In this document: piece after piece, positions 45,525 to 55,383 of the stretch
How positions within the stretch are numbered: the stretch's first letter is position 1
Layout of the letters: every line of letters starts with the position of its first letter
Source of the DNA: Mesorhizobium sp. M3A.F.Ca.ET.080.04.2.1
Lineage (GTDB): Bacteria; Pseudomonadota; Alphaproteobacteria; Rhizobiales; Rhizobiaceae
NCBI RefSeq assembly: GCF_003952525.1
Contig: NZ_CP034451.1
Coordinates: 3,906,001-3,970,000, forward strand
Direction of reading: 5' to 3'
DNA length: 64,000 bases
Translations under genes and position numbers: made by a program
Notes under the pieces: generated by a model
What the model was told of the DNA's origin: nothing
What the model saw: only the letters and a program-made list of their open reading frames with translations
Database searches by the model: none

Positions 45525-46262
45525 ATGACGAGGGACATGCCACTTGTTTTCGAGACATTCCTTGAAAGACTGTCACAGAGTATCGATGAGGCAGATTTCC
45601 GGGATGCCATGGCTGAGGCGGCCGGACGACTTGACCTAATCTTCTTTGCCTACCTCTCCTTGCCAGCACGGCCTTCCGGCAAACCGAGGTTAATTTCGAA
45701 CTATCCAACCCGCTGGACCAGACAGTATCTGGAAAATCAGTATGAGAAACTCGATCCTGTGGTCTTGCGTGCTCGAAATGGCGGCTGCCCGTTTCACTGG
45801 GGATCGAATTTGGGAGGCGATAAAATGTCGCCGGCTCAACAGCAGCTATTCGATGAGGCGGCTCAATTCAGCATCTGCTGCGGTTTGACGATCCCAATTG
45901 TCGATCTCCGCGGCCGCATCGCTGCGGTTACTTTTGCCGCCGATGAGCCTCGTCCAGTATTTCTTCGGGTCGCTGAGCGGTACGAACAAGCTCTTCAACT
46001 GATGGCGGCCTGCTTTCATCGTTGCGTTCGCCGCAAATTGCCGAGCGATCGAACAGTGGATGGGATTTCGCTGACATCCCGCGAATATGAGTGCCTGAGG
46101 TGGGCAGCGCGGGGTAATTCAGCCTGGGTGACCGGCCGCATCTTGGGTATCAAGCCACGCACGATCGCTTTTCATTTGGACAATGCCAAGAAGAAGCTAG
46201 GCGTGCGAACCCAAAATCAGGCTATAGCCCTTTTGGGGTCCGAAGGGTCCTCAATTCTCTGA
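45525..46262 (+). CDS. LuxR/TraR-family quorum-sensing regulator
   Basis: Regulator of about 245 residues (the frame is open upstream to 45405; ATG 45525 gives a normal length). The autoinducer-binding domain includes ISNYPTRWTRQYLENQYEKL, DPVV and CPFHWGSNLGG, with the conserved Trp/Tyr/Asp/Pro pattern of acyl-homoserine-lactone receptors. The C-terminal LuxR helix-turn-helix is ISLTSREYECLRWAARGNSA, TGRILGIKPRTIAFHLDNAK. No LuxI synthase is in the window. Two DUF2285 (QseM-like) genes follow, which in Mesorhizobium encode anti-activators of TraR; that connection is inferred. Confidence 0.9.
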   Translation: MTRDMPLVFETFLERLSQSIDEADFRDAMAEAAGRLDLIFFAYLSLPARPSGKPRLISNYPTRWTRQYLENQYEKLDPVVLRARNGGCPFHWGSNLGGDKMSPAQQQLFDEAAQFSICCGLTIPIVDLRGRIAAVTFAADEPRPVFLRVAERYEQALQLMAACFHRCVRRKLPSDRTVDGISLTSREYECLRWAARGNSAWVTGRILGIKPRTIAFHLDNAKKKLGVRTQNQAIALLGSEGSSIL

Positions 46263-46796
46263 GAAGCTTTTTGATCCCCTTGTGCTCGGGCCATTCGATC
46301 GCGCGCTTTGTATCGAGCGTTGACTGGATGCCGAGATCTTCTGTTCCGCCGGCTCGGGCGATGCAGCCGTATAGTTCCAGTCCGCGCCGGTGATCATAGT
46401 CTATGGGTGCTCGAGCGGGTGTTTCGTCGCTGACGAGCTAGTCGTGCGGTTATATAGTTTCCGAGGATGGCCCGCTTGCATACCTGCCTGCCGGTAATCT
46501 CTAACCCTTGACTTAGGGCGATGGCTATCGGTTATGCGGCTTGAAAGCGAAGAGGTGGACCCTTCGTCGAGCGCCGGTACGATATGGAGTGCTGCTCCGG
46601 GCTAATACCCATCCAGACAGAGCGGAACCTTCTATCACGTCAGACGCTCGGACAATTGCCAAAACCCGATTTCCTGGGAACTGAATTGTGCTCGCCACCG
46701 GGTCCATTTTGCCGGCGCGTCTGTGGTGCAGGCCCCGATCAGCCTGACCAATGGCACAGGAACTGCCTGCTTCTATGACCGAGCACTGCGAATTTG
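46263..46796 (+). other. Region without a supported gene
   Basis: About 530 bases. The minus strand at 46260-46420 is coding-like (reading GLELYGCIARAGGTEDLGIQ, then TKRAIEWPEHKGIKKLLREL) but has no recognised family and no complete frame, so it may be the relic of a gene. Nothing else is seen. Confidence 0.3.
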
Positions 46797-47078
46797 TCAG
46801 CTGGCGAACAATTCCTTGTAGCCGCTCGTCACCATCCAGTTCGCACGGTCGAGATGACTACGAAGCGCCTTCCTGGCGCGCTCCGGTTCAAGTGCCGGAT
46901 CAATGCCGAGGATCAGTTGGGCCATTTCCTCTTCGGGCGCCTCATCGGCTGCGGCGTCCAGGAGCCTCATATAGATGGTAAAGTGCGCCCTGTCGTAGGC
47001 GGTAAGACGGTCAGACCAAGGGACTTCGTCGAGCAGTGTTGAGCTTTGAGTCCTATCTGTTCCCGTTGATCGATTCAT
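46797..47078 (-). CDS. DUF2285 protein, QseM-like anti-activator (module 1)
   Basis: 93 residues: VPWSDRLTAYDRAHFTIYMR, LLDAAADEAPEEEMAQLILG, IDPALEPERARKALRSHLDR and ANWMVTSGYKEL, the DUF2285 pattern. In Mesorhizobium symbiosis islands a small DUF2285 protein, QseM, binds and silences TraR and FseA, and is divergently transcribed from the XRE-type regulator QseC. The same arrangement is present here: an XRE gene diverges from it across 116 bases with paired palindromes. The name is inferred by context and family. Confidence 0.8.
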   Translation of the reverse strand: MNRSTGTDRTQSSTLLDEVPWSDRLTAYDRAHFTIYMRLLDAAADEAPEEEMAQLILGIDPALEPERARKALRSHLDRANWMVTSGYKELFAS

Positions 47079-47123
47079 GTCTGCCGCGAACCTCGCATGT
47101 TGATCGCTGGATCCAAGGCAGAA

Positions 47124-47157
47124 TATCCCAAAATGGGATAATCCGAAACGGGGATTA
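47124..47157. promoter_or_regulatory. Two adjoining palindromic operators between qseM-like and qseC-like genes
   Basis: TATCCCAAAATGGGATA (47124-47140) is a perfect palindrome with 7-base arms. TAATCC-N7-GGATTA (47139-47157) overlaps it by two bases. The pair lies between the divergent DUF2285 and XRE genes, as expected for sites of a concentration-dependent XRE switch. Binding is inferred. Confidence 0.65.
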
Positions 47158-47194
47158 GTCGCTGAGCCGGTCTCTACCTGACCGGTTCACCTAA

Positions 47195-47428
47195 ATGCCC
47201 AAATCTCTTCGATCTCCCCGCCACCAGCGGTTTCTGGCCCAGTTGATCTCACTGCGCAATGTCAAAGGGCTGACGCAGGCGCAGGTGGCTGAGAAGCTTG
47301 GTCGTCCGCAATCTTTCGTGGCGAAATATGAGGGTGGCGAGCGGCGTCTCGATATCATTGAGTTTCTCGACGTAACTGCGGCCCTCGATGCTGATCCGTG
47401 TGAGATTCTGTTGAGCCTGCGCACGTAG
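47195..47428 (+). CDS. XRE-family helix-turn-helix regulator, QseC-like (module 1)
   Basis: 77 residues, almost only a helix-turn-helix: QFLAQLI-like first helix (RFLAQLISLRNVKGLTQAQV), AEKLGRPQSFVAKYEGGERR and LDIIEFLDVTAALDADPCEI. It probably binds the palindromes just upstream and represses or activates the divergent DUF2285 gene. The region 47429-47864 downstream shows no further gene. Confidence 0.88.
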   Translation: MPKSLRSPRHQRFLAQLISLRNVKGLTQAQVAEKLGRPQSFVAKYEGGERRLDIIEFLDVTAALDADPCEILLSLRT

Positions 47429-47864
47429 TGGGCGCCCGCGCCCATCACCGCGCGTGCCGTGTGCCGGTGGGTCGAGCCCCGCTTTTCTTGGCTCTGGCGT
47501 CTCGACCATTCCGCTGCGCCTCCTAGCGCGTCGTTAGACTCTCGCAATTCGCTCTATTTGTGCCTTTCCCAGCAGGTGGCGCCGCATCCTTCTAGGCCCG
47601 CCGCGGCGTCCCGCAACCCTTAGCCAGCTGTGAGCTTTCAGTAGGTTGTCCATCCGGCCCTTCGGATGCGGTGCGGCTCAGACGGCGGACCCGTTCCTGT
47701 CATGATTCGCCGACGCACCCATTCCTGGGAAGCAGCCATTGGCGAGCGGAGGACAAAATGATGAGACAGCGAAGCGCTGGGCCATCCGCGCTGTGGTGAT
47801 ACGTCGATGCATGGTGTTACGCGACTTCGTTGCTTGAAGCGAAGCGACCGCACCGCCCATTTCG

Positions 47865-48131
47865 TCAACTGGCGAACAAATCCTTGTAGCCGCTCGTCAC
47901 CACCCAGTTTGCACGGTCGAGATGACTGCGAAGAACGTTGCGTGCGCGCTCAGGTTCGCGTGCCGGATCAATGCCGAGGATCACTTTGGCCATTTCCTCT
48001 TCAGTGGCGTTGTCTGCCGAGGCGTCCAGGAGCCTCATATAGGTTGTAAAGTGGTCCTTGTCGTAGGCTGTAATGCGGTCCGACCAGGGGACCTCGTCGG
48101 CGAACGGCGTGTTCGATCTGGGCTGCAACAT
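47865..48131 (-). CDS. DUF2285 protein, QseM-like anti-activator (module 2)
   Basis: 88 residues, clearly a paralog of the protein at 46797: VPWSDRITAYDKDHFTTYMR, LLDASADNATEEEMAKVILG, IDPAREPERARNVLRSHLDR and ANWVVTSGYKDLFAS. It is divergent from a second XRE gene across about 110 bases. The tandem arrangement of two module copies suggests duplication or acquisition from a second integrative element. Confidence 0.8.
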   Translation of the reverse strand: MLQPRSNTPFADEVPWSDRITAYDKDHFTTYMRLLDASADNATEEEMAKVILGIDPAREPERARNVLRSHLDRANWVVTSGYKDLFAS

Positions 48132-48240
48132 CGCTAATTCTATCTCCGGCCAATGGACCCGCGAAGCCCTGTGCCTGCTAAATGTGGATTACATATTATA
48201 GTTGATAAACTCAAGCCGCCTGATCCGCTGGCTTGCGTGC

Positions 48241-48459
48241 ATGGATATGCGCAAGTTGGTCGGACGGAATGTGCAGAGGATCAGGCAAAGGAAGCGCCTG
48301 ACGCAGGAGCAGCTTGCGGAGATTTCCGGGTTCAGTCAGCAGTACATCAGCGGCTTGGAGAAAGGCCGAAGAAATCCGACAATTATCACGATCTATGAAC
48401 TGGCATTGGCCCTCGGCGTCAGCCACATGGATCTGGTTCGGCCCGACAAACAGGGCTGA
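48241..48459 (+). CDS. XRE-family helix-turn-helix regulator, QseC-like (module 2)
   Basis: 72 residues from ATG 48241: MDMRKLVGRNVQRIRQRKRL, TQEQLAEISGFSQQYISGLE, KGRRNPTIITIYELALALGV. It is less similar to the first XRE protein than the two DUF2285 proteins are to each other. Its upstream gap lacks the TATCCCA/TAATCC palindromes of module 1, which suggests a different operator and insulated switches. Confidence 0.88.
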   Translation: MDMRKLVGRNVQRIRQRKRLTQEQLAEISGFSQQYISGLEKGRRNPTIITIYELALALGVSHMDLVRPDKQG

Positions 48460-48479
48460 TGCACCCGCCCTCCAAGTAG

Positions 48480-49130
48480 CTGGCGGCCTGATGGCGCGCG
48501 CCGGGTGCTTGTGAACCCACGCTTTTCTTAGGTCCCCCGGCAGCCCCTGCCATTTAGCTCGCCCTCGCGCGGGCGCATCCTATTGGACAGTCGGACGCTG
48601 CGTTTTTGTCAGCTTTTCCTGGGACGTGGGGTGGTCGGCATTCCCTTTTAGGCCCGCCGCGGCCTGCCGCAATCTTCGCTCTCGCTTCAGGTCCTTCTCT
48701 TGTTTACGGTCCTTCGGATGCGGTCCGCCTCTTTCAGCGGGCCTAATCGCTTTCTGTTGCCCGCCCCACGGGGACAGGCACGCGAGACTAGTATGGAGCG
48801 TTGCGGTTAGCGCGCGAACAGCAAAGGAACCGAAAAAACAGGCAACTGTCGCAGTATGGCTGAACCAGCCATCGTGTCGGCATCTAGGAGCCGCGTGTTC
48901 GCCTTGCGCTGACACGAAGCTCAGACATGACGTCCGGGAGACGATGCTGGCAAATAGTCTGGCTGAAGCATTCCACCCACAATACCAAAGCCCGTCCCGA
49001 TTCAAAGCGCTTCTGAGCACTCCATCTCAGGCGCGGGGCCAGCTGGCCAGTTCACCTTCTTGGTCCGCCGGAAGAGAGCCCCGCCCTCTCGACAATCGGC
49101 TTCATGAGGTCTCGCCCTGCAGTGTCGACC
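48480..49130. other. Region without a recognised gene
   Basis: About 650 bases with open frames on both strands, but none has a family signature, a good ribosome-binding site or convincing residue use. I see no RNA gene or IS end here. Confidence 0.4.
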
Positions 49131-49132
49131 GT

Positions 49133-49157
49133 AAAAAAGGGCGCGCGAGGCGCCCTT
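49133..49157 (-). terminator. Rho-independent terminator of the OmpW gene
   Basis: Read on the minus strand, AAGGGCGC (49157-49150) pairs with GCGCCCTT (49144-49137) and is followed by TTTTTT (49138-49133). It lies about 40 bases after the OmpW stop. Confidence 0.8.
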
Positions 49158-49198
49158 CATTTAAACCGGCAGTCGGGAAGCAGACTTCACTCTGATAT

Positions 49199-49897
49199 TC
49201 AAAAGCGGTAGGTGACACCTGCGCCTATCAGCCAGGGATCGAGCTCCGCCTTCCCCGTCAGCTTCGCGCCGGCCACCGTGACGTCGAAGTCCGGCTTCAG
49301 GAAAAGCTTCTTCACGTCGAAGTTGAGGCCCCAGTGCTGGTCCACCATGTAGTCGAATCCGACCTGCAGCGCCGTGCCGAACGTGTTCTTCACCTTGAGA
49401 GCATCAGCGCTGCCAGTGTCCTGGTTGTAGAAGATCGTGTAGTTCACGCCGGCGCCGACATAAGGCTTGAACGCGCCGAGATCGGTAAAATGGTACTGCA
49501 ACGTGAGCGTCGGCGGCAGCAGCCAAACTTTGCCGACGTTGCCCAACCCTCCGATCGTCCCTTGGCCCGCGATGTTGGCATAAGTGGTACCGAGTATGAG
49601 TTCGGCGGCGATGTTGTCGGTGAAGAAATACGAGATATCGAGTTCCGGCGTCACCGTGTCCGAATACGAAAGACCGGAGCCGGGAAGCGTATCAACGTAG
49701 CCCAGATCTTTCGTAACGACGCCCAACGCCCGCAGGCGGACCTGCCAAGGGATTGGCGCTTCGGTGACCGAGGCTCCCGTCTCCGCCAGGACGGTCTCTG
49801 CTTGCGCAGGCTCCGCGGCGACGGCCTGCTGTCCCACCATGATCAGGGCCACCGCCGCTGCTGTTGCCCGCGCTACGCCCATTCGCGTTCTCGCCAT
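49199..49897 (-). CDS. OmpW-family outer-membrane protein
   Basis: Small eight-stranded beta-barrel of 232 residues. The start at 49897 has AGGAG eight bases upstream and gives a signal peptide (MARTRMGVARATAAAVALIM, cleavage near AVAAEP). The mature part shows WQVRLRALGVV, TPELDISYFFTDNIAAELIL, LPPTLTLQYHFTDLGAFKPY, VGAGVNYTIFYN and a terminal YRF, all typical of OmpW. Longer in-frame starts would run into the upstream peptidase gene. It lies 38 bases downstream of the peptidase gene and may be co-transcribed. Confidence 0.93.
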   Translation of the reverse strand: MARTRMGVARATAAAVALIMVGQQAVAAEPAQAETVLAETGASVTEAPIPWQVRLRALGVVTKDLGYVDTLPGSGLSYSDTVTPELDISYFFTDNIAAELILGTTYANIAGQGTIGGLGNVGKVWLLPPTLTLQYHFTDLGAFKPYVGAGVNYTIFYNQDTGSADALKVKNTFGTALQVGFDYMVDQHWGLNFDVKKLFLKPDFDVTVAGAKLTGKAELDPWLIGAGVTYRF

Positions 49898-49935
49898 GAG
49901 ATTCACTCCTTGATGTTCAGAAAGGATGCACTGCA

Positions 49936-52098
49936 CTATTTCGTCTCCTGCTCGAATGAATTGTTGATGGACCTCAAATGCCCCACTTGCGTTGCAACGC
50001 GTTCCGCCGTCTCCGGAAAGTGATCGTTGAAGCCGATTGCGCTGCGGAGAAAATTGGTGCCTAGACTGATGAATGCGGCTTGCTCCCGATTGTCCTCGCC
50101 GCAGCCGTGCCCGCCTGCGCTGGCCTCGTAGAAGTAAGCGGGATAGCCAAGAGCCTGCAGTTTTGCGGCCATCTTGCGCGCATGGCCCGGATGGACGCGG
50201 TCGTCGCGTTTCGTGGTGGCGATCAGGATAGGCGGATAGGGCTGTCCCGGCGCTGCGGCGTGATAGGCGGAGATTTCCTTCAGGAAAGCCCAATCGTGAA
50301 CCTTGTCCGGATCGCCATATTCGTCGATCCAGCTCGCGCCCGCCAAGAGCTTGGTGTAGCGACGCATGTCGATAAGCGGTGCTGTGCAGAACAGAGCCCC
50401 GAAATGCTCAGGATAGCGGGTCAGCATGTTTGCGATCAGCAGGCCGCCATTTGAGCCACCCTCGGCGGCAATCCGCCTCGGCAGGGTGATGCCCCTTCGC
50501 ACGAGGTCGGCGGCAACGGCGGCGAAATCGTCATGGGCGAGACGCTTGCCCTCCCTGCGCCCGGCTTCGTGCCAGCGGGTGCCGAACTCGCCGCCGCCGC
50601 GGATGTTCGCCTCGACACACGTGCCGCCGCGCTCGAGCCACAGCTTGCCCAGAGGGGAGTTGTAGTAGGGCAGGAGTGATACGCCGAACCCGCCATAAGC
50701 GGAAAGGTGAATCGGAGCATCTCCGTTCCCGTTCGCCGGACCAACCTGCGTATAGGGGATCAGTTCATGATCGATAGAGACTGCCTCGTGGCGCGTGACC
50801 ACCAGTCCGGATGCATCGAAATTCTCCGGGCTGCGCTTCAGGATTGCTGAAGCGCTGAGAGACGGCGCGGCATTCAGATCGAACAGCAAGAGCTGCGGCG
50901 GCGTGATCGGATCCTGAGCACAGATCAGGACCTCTCCATTGGTCTCGTGAACTGCCGCATCGAATGACCAGACGTCGACACTACCTTCGGCGGGCAGGGT
51001 GTTCAGGACTCGGCGCGTCCATTCCTGGTGGCTGGGAGTGAACATCTCGAAACGCGGTGCGAGATTGACGAGGTAAGAGATAATGAGCTTCCCGTCATTC
51101 CAGAAGAATGACTGCATGGAGCGCCTTTCCCCTGGTTGAAACAGGGTCTCAAAACGGCGTCCGCCAGCGAGGAAAGAGGAAAGCGAGATGACGATCAGCG
51201 CGTCGGCGGGATGGGTGGTGCCTCCCACCGTCCAGGGCTTGCGCGGCCTTACCGCCAGCCAGTCGCCGAAGACCCGCCACGACGCGTCGCGAGGAAGATC
51301 GATCTGCCTCCTCGGCCCGCTCCTATCGCCGATCCAACTGATCTTCTCGAAGAAGGCCGGCTGCTCGATGAACCAAAGGCGCTCGCTGCGGCCGGTGCGG
51401 TCCGAATGACCAGACACTTGGAAGCTTTCGAACCCGGCCTCGAAGATTGCCGGCGTGGTGAGGGGATCCGCGTCACGCTTCCACAGTCGAACGGTGCGCG
51501 CATAGCCGGAGCGGGTGGCCATGCCATTACCAAGCGCACTGGAAAGCAGAAGCGTGTCAGGGTCCAGCCAATTAACGTAGCCTTTGGCCTCGGGGAGGTT
51601 GAAGCCGTCGGCGACAAAGCTCAGAGAGATCAGGTCGAATTCGCGATGCACGACCGCGTCGCTGCCGCCGCGCGACAGGCGCAGAACGGCTCTTTCCCGT
51701 CTCTCCGGCTCGATGGACGCGCCGTCCCAGATCCAGTCCTCTCCGTCGCTAGCCGCGAGAGCATCCAGATCGAGCAGTAGCTCCCATTGGGGATCCGCCT
51801 TCATGTAGGCGGCAAGGGTGGTCCGGCGCCACAGTCCGCGTGGATTACCGTCATCTCGCCAGTAATTGTAGAGGTACTGACTACGGCGCGCGATCAGGGG
51901 AAGATTGTCGCGATTGTCGAAAATGGCTGTCAGAGCCGCGCGGTCGCGCTCGAATTGCGCTCCACCGAAGTGCTTCAGGGTCTTTGCCGATTGGCCGGCG
52001 GCCCAGGCAAGTGCCCGCTCGCCCTCTACATCTTCAAGCCAGACATAGGGATCGTCGTCGGGAGCATCCAGCGTTGGACGGACATCAAATGCGTTCAT
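49936..52098 (-). CDS. Prolyl oligopeptidase family serine peptidase (S9A)
   Basis: 720 residues: an N-terminal YVWLEDVEGERALAWA start, a beta-propeller domain, and a C-terminal alpha/beta hydrolase with Ser549 in GGSNGG, the acid in KRDDRVHPGH (about 633) and His664 in AGGHG. There is no signal peptide, so it is probably cytoplasmic or released otherwise. It cleaves short proline-containing peptides. Its first 55 codons and about 300 bases upstream are duplicated at 62.97-63.44 kb. Confidence 0.95.
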   Translation of the reverse strand: MNAFDVRPTLDAPDDDPYVWLEDVEGERALAWAAGQSAKTLKHFGGAQFERDRAALTAIFDNRDNLPLIARRSQYLYNYWRDDGNPRGLWRRTTLAAYMKADPQWELLLDLDALAASDGEDWIWDGASIEPERRERAVLRLSRGGSDAVVHREFDLISLSFVADGFNLPEAKGYVNWLDPDTLLLSSALGNGMATRSGYARTVRLWKRDADPLTTPAIFEAGFESFQVSGHSDRTGRSERLWFIEQPAFFEKISWIGDRSGPRRQIDLPRDASWRVFGDWLAVRPRKPWTVGGTTHPADALIVISLSSFLAGGRRFETLFQPGERRSMQSFFWNDGKLIISYLVNLAPRFEMFTPSHQEWTRRVLNTLPAEGSVDVWSFDAAVHETNGEVLICAQDPITPPQLLLFDLNAAPSLSASAILKRSPENFDASGLVVTRHEAVSIDHELIPYTQVGPANGNGDAPIHLSAYGGFGVSLLPYYNSPLGKLWLERGGTCVEANIRGGGEFGTRWHEAGRREGKRLAHDDFAAVAADLVRRGITLPRRIAAEGGSNGGLLIANMLTRYPEHFGALFCTAPLIDMRRYTKLLAGASWIDEYGDPDKVHDWAFLKEISAYHAAAPGQPYPPILIATTKRDDRVHPGHARKMAAKLQALGYPAYFYEASAGGHGCGEDNREQAAFISLGTNFLRSAIGFNDHFPETAERVATQVGHLRSINNSFEQETK

Positions 52099-52395
52099 GT
52101 CCGGACAGCCTTCAGAAAGAAGGGATAGAGGCTTCCGTTTGATCGGGAACGCTTAGTGTTGGTAGCGGCGCCCACATGTTCGAAAAGCGTGATCATTGAT
52201 GAGTTCTTCCAGTCGGTGCGGCATCGCAGTGCTTTTGCGCATAGGGACCGCAATTGTCGTGCCAACTGGGAAAATCGTTTCGGAACAATGCGATCGCTCT
52301 GGAAGCGTTGTGTCACATGTCCGACATCGTCGAGAATCCGACAACGAGTGCTCCTCCTAATCACCGGATCAACCTCCGGCGCCAGGCGGTGACAC
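51930..52395 (+). repeat. Direct repeat A: promoter and 5' end of the S9 peptidase gene
   Basis: Nearly identical to 62973-63439 in the same orientation, with only scattered substitutions and one single-base indel. Similarity starts at AGAGCCGCGCGGTCGCGCTCG and ends at GGCGCCAG-CGGTGACACCG. It includes the start of the peptidase gene and an upstream stretch with no gene. Confidence 0.9.
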
Positions 52396-52489
52396 CGTGC
52401 AGAACTCGAGCAGTGAAGCTCATTGGTGAACCTGGTTGACGCCCAACATCTTCGCTCTGGAGCGCTTCACGCACACGGATTCATGGCGG

Positions 52490-53911
52490 TCGTGCCCCGC
52501 TGAGTGGTGTAGCTCGGCGGTAGCGAAGCCGCTCGCGAGCGCGCCCTCAACAGCGCCGTAGCGAGCGAGCGGCGTAGCGGTGGTCATCGATGTTCTTCGG
52601 TAGGGTTGGGTTGCTGACACAACCTGATTCGAAGGAAGCACCGATGACCGACGACATGATGGACCTGCGCACGCTCGTGGAGAAGACCCCCGACGCCGAT
52701 ATCTTGCGCGAGATGATCGGCTTTGCCGCTGAGCGGCTGATGGAGCTGGAAGTGGGCGCGGCGACCGGCGCGGCCCATGGCGAGAAGAACCCGCTGCGGC
52801 TTGTCCAGCGCAACGGCTATCGCGACAGGGACTGGGAGACGCGGGCCGGCACGGTCGAGCTGCGCATCCCAAAGCTGAGGAAGGGCTCCTACTTCCCCAG
52901 CTTCCTGGAGCCGCGACGCATGGCCGAGAAGGCGCTCACCGCGGTCATCCAGGAGGCCTACGTGCAGGGCATCTCGACGCGCTCGGTCGACGACCTGGTC
53001 AAGGCGATGGGCGCGAGCGGCGTCTCCAAAAGCCAGGTGAGCCGGCTCTGCGAGGAGATCGACGGCAAGGTGAAGGCCTTTCTCGAGCGGCCGATCGAGG
53101 GCGATTGGCCATACCTGTGGATCGACGCCACCTACCTGAAGGTGCGCCGCGGTGGCCGCATCGTCTCGGTCGCCGTCATCATCGCCGTCGGCGTCAACGC
53201 GGACGGCCGCCGCGAGGTGCTGGGCATGGAGGTCGGCACCTCCGAGGCCGAGCCGATCTGGACCGAGTTCCTGCGCAAGCTGACCCGTCGCGGCCTGCGC
53301 GGCGTCAAGCTTGTCGTCTCCGATGCTCATGAGGGCCTCAAGGCCGCCGTCACCAAGGTGCTCAGCGCCACATGGCAGCGCTGCCGGGTCCACTTCATGC
53401 GAAACGTGCTGGCGCACGCCGGCAAGAGCGGCCGCAGGGTCGTCTCGGCCTTCATCGCGACCGCCTTCGCCCAGGAGACGCCCGAGGCTGCCAGCGCCCA
53501 ATGGCGTGCCGTCGCCGACCAGATCCGGCCGAAGGTGCCGAAGCTGGCGACAATCATGGACGAGGCCGAGCCCGACGTGCTGGCCTACATGACCTTCCCC
53601 AAGGAACATCGCACCAAGCTCCACTCGACGAATCCGATCGAGCGTCTCAACGGCGAGATCAAGCGGCGCACCGAGGTCGTCGGCATCTTCCCCAATGACG
53701 ATGCCATTGTCCGTCTCGTCGGCGCGTTGCTGCTTGAACAGAATGATGAATGGGCCGTGCAGCGGGCGCGCTACATGACTCTTGAGACCATCAGCCAAAT
53801 GAGCGATGATCCGCTCATCAGCCTGCCGGCAGTGGCGCGCTGATCAATTCCGGCCCATGCCGGAGAGCACGGCGACCAATGCCGTCAGCTACACCACTCC
53901 AGTGGGCACGA
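52490..53911 (+). mobile_element. IS256-family insertion sequence, apparently intact
   Basis: Bounded by imperfect 25-base inverted repeats: 52490-52514 begins TCGTGCCC and ends GAGTGGTGTAGCT, and 53887-53911 is its reverse complement with a few mismatches. The core GAGTGGTGTAGCT is perfect (52502-52514 and 53887-53899). A target-site duplication could not be confirmed, so the outer ends are approximate. Confidence 0.85.
52644..53843 (+). CDS. IS256-family transposase
   Basis: 399 residues from ATG 52644, with GAAGGAAG upstream. The DDE residues are visible in [25 protein letters not shown] and [40 protein letters not shown] and [11 protein letters not shown] are typical of the Mutator-like N-terminus. 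The frame is complete, so it is probably active. Confidence 0.96.
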   Translation: MTDDMMDLRTLVEKTPDADILREMIGFAAERLMELEVGAATGAAHGEKNPLRLVQRNGYRDRDWETRAGTVELRIPKLRKGSYFPSFLEPRRMAEKALTAVIQEAYVQGISTRSVDDLVKAMGASGVSKSQVSRLCEEIDGKVKAFLERPIEGDWPYLWIDATYLKVRRGGRIVSVAVIIAVGVNADGRREVLGMEVGTSEAEPIWTEFLRKLTRRGLRGVKLVVSDAHEGLKAAVTKVLSATWQRCRVHFMRNVLAHAGKSGRRVVSAFIATAFAQETPEAASAQWRAVADQIRPKVPKLATIMDEAEPDVLAYMTFPKEHRTKLHSTNPIERLNGEIKRRTEVVGIFPNDDAIVRLVGALLLEQNDEWAVQRARYMTLETISQMSDDPLISLPAVAR

Positions 53912-54850
53912 TCTTCATGGCAGACACCATGATGCGATCGATGCGGTTAGAGACCAAGCTGGCTGCGCCTGTGAGTTTCAGCCGCCAGCTGGAAGCAGCT
54001 GAGTTCTGACGAGAAGGGTGGGGCACCCCTTGGGCGACCTGATGGTTGCCCAAGCCCTGCCGCAATCTTGGCCTGCACCGTCCCCTTGATTGCTGTCGAT
54101 CAAGCCAGGAAGCTGCATTCGGGCGAACGCATGGGGCTGGTCCCCATCGCAACTTGGGCTGATGTGGGGCCGTCGATATGCGATACGAGGGTCTAGGATA
54201 GGGGAGCTCGGGCTCGGTAGTATCTCAGCGAGACGGCTAATGGTCGACGAAGTCTTCCTGACGCCACGCATTGGTATGCCGCAGCAAAAGGGGCGTTCGG
54301 GCGCAAGTCTGGTTGTGAAATCGGCTGCTACAGGGGCATGCCGCGCTTCATCTCCATACCGTCCGCGAAGAAAGCGCGGCGCGAGCATCACCAAAGAGAA
54401 GCGGCGCGCCGTTCGTTTTGCGGTCCACTGACCAGTCGGCTTCACCTGTACAATACGGGCTGGCATAGCGTGAAACTTAGCCTCCAATGGCGGAAATTTC
54501 CCCCAGGAGACCTAGATGACTAAGCTTATAGCACCCGGCTACGACAACCTGCCCACAACCAGCGTCGAAGCCACCGCCACGCCACCAGGTCTTCAGGGAA
54601 CGTCCTGAACGGAACCCAGCCGGGCACTCCTATCAAAGCGACCCCCTTCGCATGCTCAGGCCGCGCTTGCTGTCGCTGCGCGGGACCGACAGCCTGCTTC
54701 TGCCCTGCACAGTGCCGACGACACATGCTTCGACGAAATGGCGTCATCGAGGTCGGGTGGCTTCGGCGCCGGTGCTTTGCCAAATTGCATGATGTTTGGA
54801 CGTCCGTGGGGGCGGGCAAGGGGGCACAGTCGTGCCTGCAGTTCTCGTGA
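53912..54850. other. Region without a supported gene
   Basis: About 940 bases between the IS256 element and a decayed regulator gene. Frames exist on both strands, but none has a recognised motif. It is probably decayed DNA. Confidence 0.4.
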
Positions 54851-54859
54851 CTGGCGCGG

Positions 54860-55380
54860 TCGAGGCTGATGGGCGGGATGAACGATCATATGACTGCACC
54901 ACTGGTATGACGCCGCGCGAAAGGGCATGGGAGTTTTTGCGCCGCAATCCAGCATTCCAGCGTGAGGTGACCGCTGCAAGCCAGCAGGCCAATAGCTGGT
55001 CTTACCAACCCTTGCTTGACCTGGTCGCGTCGGCCGGCGACCTGTTACGCTGGGGTGTTCTGTTTCGCCGAGTCTTATGGGCGAAATTCGATCGTTTCTG
55101 GTTCCGCTCTGGTGCGTCCATGTGTTGCCAGTCATTGCAGAACATCTGCCAGCATCGTCGGAGACAACGCCGTGCGAACTCTTGGCATTGCCAGGTCGTG
55201 CGACGGTCCTGCCTGGCGCCCGGCAAAGGCCAACATGTTCTTCTTCGCAATGCCGAGCATACGCTCCAGCTCGCCGTCTCTGGCGTGGATATCTTGAGCC
55301 TGTCTGTCTCCGAACCGAGGCGATCTGGCCCGCGAGCTTTTGAGGCACCGCCTGAGGGCGGCTCGAGTGCCTCAATGCTC
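54860..55380 (+). pseudogene. DUF6499/FseA-like (Msi172-type) activator, multiply frameshifted
   Basis: Starts with TPRERAWEFLRRNPAFQREV and LLDLVASAGDLLRWGVLF, the DUF6499 pattern at the N-terminus of rhizobial DUF2285 proteins. It continues in other frames with CFAESYGRNS, then LVPLWCVHVLPVIAEHLPAS, LPGRATVLPGARQ, HVLLRNAEHTLQLAVSGVDI and LEPVCLRTEAIWPASF. At least three frame changes make it non-functional. In Mesorhizobium the split FseA activator of excision has this kind of first part; the match is by pattern only. Confidence 0.6.
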
Positions 55381-55383
55381 TAA

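Noticed and set aside
52584..53798. 404-codon frame antisense to the IS256 transposase
   Set aside because: Repetitive HLG/DLG/RRR composition and no motif; the plus strand encodes a complete transposase with terminal repeats.
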